This document shows positions 57,915 to 64,000 of a DNA stretch of 64,000 nucleotides, in pieces. The stretch spans positions 7,596,816-7,660,815 of the forward strand of contig NC_033621.1 in the NCBI RefSeq assembly GCF_001540865.1. The letters run 5' to 3'. This DNA comes from Ananas comosus (Eukaryota > Streptophyta > Magnoliopsida > Poales > Bromeliaceae). Numbering within the stretch: position 1 is the stretch's first letter; every line of letters begins with the position of its first letter. The notes beneath the pieces were generated by a model that searched no databases, was not told the origin of the DNA, and was given only the letters and a program-made list of their open reading frames with translations. Both the position numbers and the translations under genes were made by a program.

Positions 57915-58055
57915 AACTTGAGGGCCTTGATGAACATGGGGATCAAAGGGGTCTCCGACTACCCAACTCTTCGTGCTCTCTGTCACCTTCGTAACGAATT
58001 TATCATAGATCCCCTCTTGAACATAGACACGAGAACCCGCCATACAAGCTTCTCC
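57915..58055 (-). pseudogene. Aldehyde dehydrogenase exon fragment (ALDH2 family)
   Basis: On the minus strand, after a TTTTCAG acceptor, the sequence reads GEACMAGSRVYVQEGIYDKF then VTKVTESTKSWVVGDPFDPH and VHQGPQV. This matches the region of ALDH2-type aldehyde dehydrogenases around the catalytic cysteine (GE-C-AGSR) and the following VVGDPFDP block. These enzymes oxidise aldehydes to acids with NAD(P)+, for example in ferulate or acetaldehyde metabolism. After GPQV the match ends, where DK-QFEK would be expected, and a stop follows within a few codons. No other ALDH exon was seen on either side, so it is a single orphan exon or a transposon-captured fragment. Confidence 0.75.
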
Positions 58056-58728
58056 CTGAAAATTCATCAAACAACTTGTTCAATCTTAAATGTTAAACAA
58101 TTTTGCCTTGAAATTTAGAAAAGTCCGCTTCTATGCTATTCATTAGGGAGTTTTTCTCTTCTGGTACTAAAGTGAAATTTAACCCAATTTAGAGCGAATA
58201 GGGGGGTTCTTTATGGCTTTTATTTTTCATTTTTTGTCTCATTTGTGGCTTAACTTATGCTAGCATGATATTTCTGTCTTTCGTCCCAATTTGAGACCAT
58301 TTGTTGAGTAGAATATTTTAATTCTTTCACACTAAATAATTTTCTTGTTTTAGAAAGGCTCTATTAAGATACTAACCTTGGATTAATAAATGTATGCAAT
58401 CCCAATAATGAAATGGGATCTTTCTAAATAAGAAAACTATTAGCTGTATCTTTGTGTATGACTTCTTTTTGGTTGATCCAGATCAGCTGGAGCTGCGGAA
58501 ATTGAAGTGGGGAGCAAGACATGCGGTGTTTGTTATTTTTTTGCTACATTTTGAACAAGTATTTTTTGTTAAAACTTATGTTTGAAATTTAATTTGAATT
58601 CTGAGATTGTAATTTGAGAGTTGAGACTATTTGTTATACAAATTATTAATGCTTTTTGGTTACTAATATTTTTTAATATTTCAATTCATTGTAGTATTTA
58701 GTTATTAATCAAGTATTTTAATATTAAT
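58056..58728. other. No recognisable gene
   Basis: AT-rich non-coding sequence upstream (minus strand) of the ALDH exon. Confidence 0.4.
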
Positions 58729-59108
58729 TTAATTGCCGCTATAAGCTTTATTAATCAATCATTTAGTATATTTTTGCGGCAATAATTAATTGTAGCGGCA
58801 TTTATAATAGTTGTTATTGTATATTATTTAGCGGCATTTATAATAGTTGTTATTGCATACTATTTAGCGGCATTTATAATAGTTGTTATTGCATACTATT
58901 TAGCGGCATTTATAATAGTCGTTATTGTATAATAGTTAGCGGCATTTATTTGGATTTTTACCAACCGCCGGAATAAATGCCGCTAAAACTTCTAGCTACC
59001 CTGCCAATAGCGGCAATTGTTAAAATTACCACAAAGGATTTTAGCGGCAATTGTAATTGCCGCTAATTTAAAAAATAATCGCCGCTAAAACATAGTTTTG
59101 TTGTAGTG
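58729..59108. mobile_element. CACTA-type right end with subterminal repeats
   Basis: It ends CATAGTTTTGTTGTAGTG at 59,108, the complement of a CACTACAACAAAA terminus. GCGGCAATT / AATTGCCGC modules in both orientations precede it, together with a 36-bp tandem array. The opposite terminus was not found, so it is truncated or its start is diverged. Confidence 0.65.
58795..58949. repeat. 36-bp tandem repeat, four units
   Basis: Units start at 58,795, 58,831, 58,867 and 58,903, with a partial fifth at 58,939. Each opens GCGGCATTTATAATAGTTGT and ends in a TATT-rich tail. The units are nearly identical, so amplification was recent. Confidence 0.95.
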
Positions 59109-59145
59109 AAGGTCTCCGTGCTTCCATAAGCATATATACCAGCAC

Positions 59146-59180
<35 letters not shown>

Positions 59181-59181
<1 letters not shown>

Positions 59182-60290
59182 TGTGGCTAGTATACTATTA
59201 TGAGTATTGGAGCCCTCGTACTCATAAGTTGTTTTCGATGATGGAGCTTCCGAATCGACGATTCACTCCGTTAAATATGATCTAGAGTTTTGAAACTTCT
59301 AGAAAATAAATTTCGTAAATTTTTGAAATCATAAAAAAGTCCATCAAGTGGGCATAAAATGAACGGTCAAAATCGAACGACGTTCTAAAAAAGGATGATC
59401 GGATTATTCAATTCAAGATCGGAGTTATTGATCTTTATCTATATACTGAATAGAATTTTCTATCAAAAATTCAACAAATTTCGATTTTTTTACACCGTTA
59501 AACTAGCAAGTATTCTATACCGGCCGTTAAAAATTGTCAAATTTGTAATATCTTGATCGTAAGGTAAATGATGTCGAAAAATTATGAAATTTGATTTCTG
59601 GAAGTTTTAAATGCTCTAGATAACGTTTAACGGTGTGGATCGTCGTTTCGAAAGCTCTATCATCGAAAACAACTTATGAGTACGAGGGCGATCATACTCA
59701 TAAGAGTATAGTAGCCGGACTCTATATATATATATATATAACTTATAATTAGAGTCCGGCTACTATATTCTAATGAGTATGATCGCCTCGTACTCATAAG
59801 TTGTTTTCGCATGATAGAGCTTCGAACGACGATCCCACCGTTAAACGTTATCTAGAGCGATTTAAAACTTCAGAAATCAAATTTCCTAATTTTTCGACTC
59901 ATTTACCTTACGATCAAAAGCTCACAAAATTGACAATTTTTACGGCCGGTATAGGATACGTTCTGATTTAAAGGTGGAAAAGAATCGGAATATGCTTAAT
60001 TTTTGATAAGAATATCTATTAATACCTAGATAAAAGATCAATAACTCTGATCTTAAATTGAAGGCACGATCATCCATTTTAGGACATCGTTGGCTTCTTG
60101 ACGTTTATTTTATGCCCGCTTGATGGACTTTTTTATGATTTCGAAAAATTACGAAATTTATTTTCTAGGAATTTTCAAATACTCTAGATCATATTTACGA
60201 CGTGGATGTCGATTCGGAAGCTCTATCATCCGAAAATATCTTTAAGTACTAAGGGCCACTACTCATAGAGCTATGTGTAGCACTACTATA
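59181..60290. repeat. 1.1-kb palindrome of two ~540-bp MITEs
   Basis: The left arm (59,181-59,725) is a CATCGAAAA-family MITE with its own terminal inverted repeats (CTCGTACTCATAAGTTGTTT...). The right arm (59,753-60,290) is its reverse complement along the whole length, separated by a 27-bp TA-rich spacer. The right arm has many single-base indels relative to the left. A (TA)n tract flanks the left end. Confidence 0.85.
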
Positions 60291-60317
60291 CTATATATAT
60301 ATATAGTGAAATACACC

Positions 60318-60542
60318 GCGCGATGCTGCGGATATAAAAAATTTTTATAATAATTTTTAGTTTTTTATTTTTATATAATTTTATAAGTCTAATTATTATT
60401 AAATAAAGTTATATGAAGAATAATTTAATAGCGCATGCTGCGGATATAAAAATATTTTATTAATAACCTTAGTTTTTTATTTTTATATAATTTTATTACG
60501 TAATTATTTAATTAAATAAAGTTATATAAAAATAATTTAATA
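60318..60542. repeat. Tandem duplication of ~112 bp
   Basis: Two copies of a block opening GATGCTGCGGATATAAAAA (60,321) / GCATGCTGCGGATATAAAAA (60,434) and ending AATAATTTAATAG. The copies differ by small indels. Confidence 0.75.
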
Positions 60543-60776
60543 GTTAATTTTATTTAATAAAAAGAGTTTAGGGATTTCAATTTTAAATTTTGAAGTTTAA
60601 AATTTAAATAAAATTATAAATTAAAATTTAAAATTTGTAATTTAAAATTTGGAATATAAATTTGGAAATTAAAACTTTGAAAATTTGAAAGTAAAAAAAT
60701 TTAATTTTGATACAAAAATTAAATTTTATACTATATAATATATATTTAGGAGAGAGAGTAGGGAGGGTTGGGGGAC

Positions 60777-60879
60777 AGCGTGTCACCCATGCCCCCCAAA
60801 CCTCCTTTATAATGTAGTGTATAAGTATAAGTATAGATATAGATATAGATATAGATATAGATATAGAATTAATAATATA

Positions 60880-60914
<35 letters not shown>

Positions 60915-61480
60915 ATATATAATATATTATATATATATATATATTTGTTCCAAAGCTTTACAAGATATATTATCGACAATACAAGTGACCAAAACGATTA
61001 TATGATATTGATAACTTTGATATAAATAGAGGGAGCCAGGGTAGGGACCTACCGAACTATTATATAAAATAAAATAAAATTTGATAAAATTAGAAATTTA
61101 GTTGCGAGTTCGGCACGCGTCAATGTTCAGGGGTTCTTCTTGTACTAAAAAAAAAAGAAAAAAAAAATCTTGAAGATATGTGGTAAATGATGCACGATGC
61201 GTAAGGAAAGAGTGGTAGAGTTACGTGCTGCATGGTTTCGTTTTCTCCCGTGACGAGAGAAGGAACAAAGCAGAGTTTTGGACTCATTTATTTGGCTTCT
61301 GATAACTCAAAGTTCTTCAGCAACGCATGCATTATTTGTCTCTCTTTTGAGATTTCTCTCTACAACGAGTTTGATCACCAAAGTCTCTGTCGAAAGATGC
61401 TGTACTGGGGCACTGCGTTTTTAATTCATTTACATTAATTCATTATAGCCCGCGTATACGGAAGTTATCATATGCATGTG
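60777..61480. repeat. 0.7-kb direct repeat, left copy
   Basis: It starts at CCCCAAACCTCCTTTATA, passes through (TATAGA)n at 60,833-60,866, and ends at CATATGCATGTGTGTG. The copy at 61,660-62,376 repeats the whole order with scattered indels. Confidence 0.85.
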
Positions 61481-61628
61481 TGTGGTCGATATGCTTAAGT
61501 AATCTCTTTTGAAAGTCAGGCTCTTTTCTGGCTCTCTTTTGCGTGTTTGTTTAAGAGTAATTAATATTATATTTTTTAAATAGAATAACTTAATCTTGCA
61601 GGTGGTAAATCTATCTTCCAGGGCTAGC

Positions 61629-61653
61629 NNNNNNNNNNNNNNNNNNNNNNNNN
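61629..61653. other. Assembly gap, 25 N
   Basis: A 25-N gap lies exactly between the two copies of the direct repeat. Some long-read gap fillers use this length for unresolved or overlapping joins. Confidence 0.99.
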
Positions 61654-61659
61654 TTGCGT

Positions 61660-62376
61660 GGACACTGTCATCCCCTGGCCCCACCAAACCTCCTTTATAT
61701 GTAGTAGTATAAATATAGATATAGATATAGATATAGATATAGATATAGATAGATTATATATATATAATATAATATATATATATATATATTATATATATAT
61801 ATATTATATATATATATATATATATATTTTGTTCAAAGCTTTACAAATATATTATCGACAATACAAGTGACCAAAACGATTATATGATATTGATAACTTT
61901 GATATAAATAGAGGGAGCCAGGTAGGGACCTACCGAACTATTTTAATAAATTAAAAATAAAATTTGATAAAATTAGAAATTTAGTTGCGAGTTCGCGCAC
62001 GCGTCAATGTTCAGGTTCTTTGTACTAAAAAAAAAAAAAAAAAAAAATTTGTAAATTCTTGAAGATATGTGGTAAATGATGCACGATGCGTAGGAAAGAG
62101 TGGTAGAGTTCACGTGCTGCATGGGTTTCGTTTTCTCCCGTGACGAGAGAAGGAAACAAAGCAGAGTTTTGGACTCATTTATTTGGCTTCTGATAACTCA
62201 AGTTCTTCAGCAACGCATGCATTATTTGTCTCTCCTTTTGAGATTTCTCTTCCTACCAACGAGTTTGATCACCAAAGTCTCTGTCGAAAGATGCTGTACT
62301 GGGGCCTGCTGTTTTAATTCCTTTACATTAATTCATATAGCCCCGGCGTATACGGGAAGTTACATATGCATGTGTG
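61660..62376. repeat. 0.7-kb direct repeat, right copy
   Basis: Same content as 60,777-61,480, including GATATTGATAACTTTGATAT, GAGTTCG-CGCACGCGTCAATG and GATGCTGTACTGGGGC. After it the sequence diverges into (TG)n. Confidence 0.85.
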
Positions 62377-62718
62377 TGTGTGTGTTTTTATTTTTTATAA
62401 AAGAAACATCTTATTCGAATATTAATGTCACGATAAATTATTCTTAAATAGTTTTTGCACCAGCAAAATCTATACCTGTCAATATCAATATCAAGAACAA
62501 TACATACACATATAATTAAAGTGGAGAGAAAGAAAACAATGCTCTTGGCGTTTGCCACATAAACAATTTCATTTAATTTTAGCTTGCAACGCATACTTCA
62601 TGTGAGTAAACTAAAAAGCAACTAGAAAAGCTAGTCTAAAGGATGTCAACGAGTGCACTTTTCGTTTTTTTCTTCTTAATAGTGAATGATAAACATAATG
62701 AAAACATTAGTCACTAAC

Positions 62719-62958
62719 TGATGGAAATAAGAGTGATGGAAATAAGTTGCCAAATAGGATTGATATACACTTCCTATTTGGCACCATTGATTGATTTCTA
62801 ATATACACTTCCTTTTATTTAAAATTGTTTCCTTAGTTTGAGATCTTTATGATTTGTATAAATAAAGGGTGAACCATGTATGTGCATGATGTGAGAATAA
62901 GAGAAAGAACCACGTATATCTTTGTTTCTCTTCTTTTATTATACTTTAAATTTCTACA
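62719..62958 (+). repeat. 5' LTR of short-LTR Ty1/copia element
   Basis: About 225-240 bp from TGATGGAAATAAG (62,719, or its repeat at 62,734) to TTTCTACA. The TATA box TATAAATAAA is at 62,857-62,866. A primer-binding site follows immediately. Confidence 0.7.
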
Positions 62959-62970
62959 TGGTATCAGAGC
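62959..62970 (+). other. tRNA-Met(i) primer-binding site
   Basis: TGGTATCAGAGC directly follows the LTR. Confidence 0.85.
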
Positions 62971-63117
62971 GGTATTTCGATCCAATTGTTTCTTTGGTGC
63001 TGTAGAAGATTGCAGTAAATCTGCTTTCAAGAGTCATCTTCAACATTGTGTTGGCACTTTCAAGCACTATTTTATTTAGTATTACTCTTCCTCTTTATTT
63101 CTCTTTGGTATTAACAT

Positions 63118-64000
63118 ATGGCCGAGGATGGTAAAGTAAACAATATTCTGGCTTCCTCAAAATCTGTTTCTCATGAGTCAGATTCCAATACAGGTATGAA
63201 ACTCACCACTGTCCTTCTTAATGATTTTAATTATGTAACTTGGTCACGAGCTGCTTCTATTGCACTTGGTGGAAAGTCAAAATTAGGATATATTGATGGC
63301 AAAAAGGTGCCCCCAAATATTGATGACCTTTCCTTTGAAGAATGACAATCTAATAATCACTTAGTTATGACATGGCTCCTAAACTCAATGGAACCCAGAA
63401 TTGCTGAAATTTTTACTTTTTCTGAAACCGCTAAAGATCTTTGGGATTCTGTTAAAACTCTGTATAGTCAACAAAATAATGCATCCCGAATATTTGAGTT
63501 AAAGCATGATATTACAAGGGCAAAGCAATTAAGGAGATAAGTCTTTTATTGAGCATCTGGGCACTCTTAAAGCTATGTGGGATGATTAAATCTTTATCAA
63601 CCTCTAACTACTGATTTAAAGACTCCTCAAAAATGTGCTGAGGAGGAAAAGATTTTTCAACTTCTTGCTAATTTAAAACCGGAATATGAGAGTCTTAGAA
63701 GCCAAATTTTAATGAGCCCGGAACTTCCTTCTCTTAATAGTGTTTGTGCTATTACACAACGTGAAGGGACTAGAAAAAAGGCTATGAATTTAGAACCAAA
63801 GCATCAAAGTGAGTTCTCTGAAACTAGTGCTCCTGCTGCCTTGAAAGAAACGAATGAGTATAAGAAGCCTTTTCATAATGATGTAAAGGGTACTAGTAGA
63901 AACAGAGGGCAAAGTGGAAGACCTCCACCCAAATGTGATCATTGTAATGCTATAGGTCATATTAAAGACAGATGTTGGGTTTTACATCTTCACTTGAAAC
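63118..64000 (+). pseudogene. Ty1/copia gag, several frame breaks, truncated by window edge
   Basis: From the ATG at 63,118: MAEDGKVNNILASSK..., then LTTVLLNDFNYVTWSRAASI and ALGGKSKLGYIDGKKVPPN, the usual copia gag N-terminus. A TGA replaces a Trp codon at 63,343. The same frame continues with VMTWLLNSMEPRIAEIFTF and KDLWDSVKTLY, followed by frame shifts near 63,525 and 63,585. The C-terminal half reads EEEKIFQLLANLKPEYESLR and ends with a CCHC zinc knuckle CDHCNAIGHIKDRCW that binds genomic RNA. Protease and pol would lie beyond 64,000. The short LTR and gag type resemble the Ale/Retrofit lineage. It is inactive as written. Confidence 0.8.

Noticed and set aside
58795..58949. CRISPR-like array of 36-bp repeats
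   Set aside because: The units are contiguous with no unique spacers, in a eukaryotic transposon end.
61232..61438. 68-codon ORF repeated in both copies of the duplication
   Set aside because: The second copy is frame-broken and there is no recognisable motif.

Overview
The window is a transposon-dominated stretch of plant nuclear DNA with one intact gene. The AT-rich background, the nested Ty3/gypsy and Ty1/copia LTR retrotransposons, MITEs, CACTA and hAT elements, and one gene with a very GC-rich first exon point to a flowering plant, probably a commelinid monocot. Species cannot be fixed from the sequence. Four assembly gaps are present (100, 848, 982 and 25 N).

Layout. 1-4,886: a chimeric Ty3/gypsy remnant in which a Tekay/Del-type integrase is fused to a Tat-type integrase, followed by an antisense plant-mobile-domain gene, a polypurine tract and the 3' LTR. 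4,887-8,575: LTR fragments and a minisatellite. 8,576-10,454: the 5' end of a Ty1/copia element with a GC-rich leader, cut by Tekay-type LTRs (10,455-15,109). 15,110-18,858: a degenerate LTR element and an internally deleted hAT transposase. 21,338-22,076: a decayed Nudix hydrolase (NUDX14-like) pseudogene. 22,077-28,730: intergenic DNA with several MITEs. 28,745-34,934: a minus-strand Ty3/gypsy gag, primer-binding site and long LTR, abutting an opposite-facing LTR of the same superfamily. 35,139-38,440: organelle-like DNA with unedited cox3 and cox2 fragments and a gypsy pol scrap. 38,627-40,566: another Tekay-type LTR.

42,265-46,387: an alpha-L-fucosidase gene (FUC1, GH29; three exons, predicted 497 aa, minus strand), flanked by two inverted copies of one CACTA-type MITE. 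Its first intron carries a templated insertion. 47,500-52,622: a dense MITE cluster, much of it inside (TA)n tracts, including an element with serial perfect hairpins. 52,623-53,380: a solo LTR of the same family as 4,150-4,886. 57,915-58,055: one decayed aldehyde dehydrogenase exon. 58,729-62,400: a CACTA end with 36-bp tandem repeats, a 1.1-kb palindrome and a 0.7-kb duplication across a 25-N gap, the last two possibly assembly artefacts. 62,719-64,000: the 5' LTR, primer-binding site and broken gag of a Ty1/copia element running off the window.

The genes do not form a pathway. FUC1 is the only likely functional host gene. I found no novel multi-gene system. The most unusual signals are the double template-switch insertion in the FUC1 intron, the hairpin-array MITE, the palindromic ACCGGT motif arrays in several LTRs, and the antisense captured host-domain gene in the Tat element.
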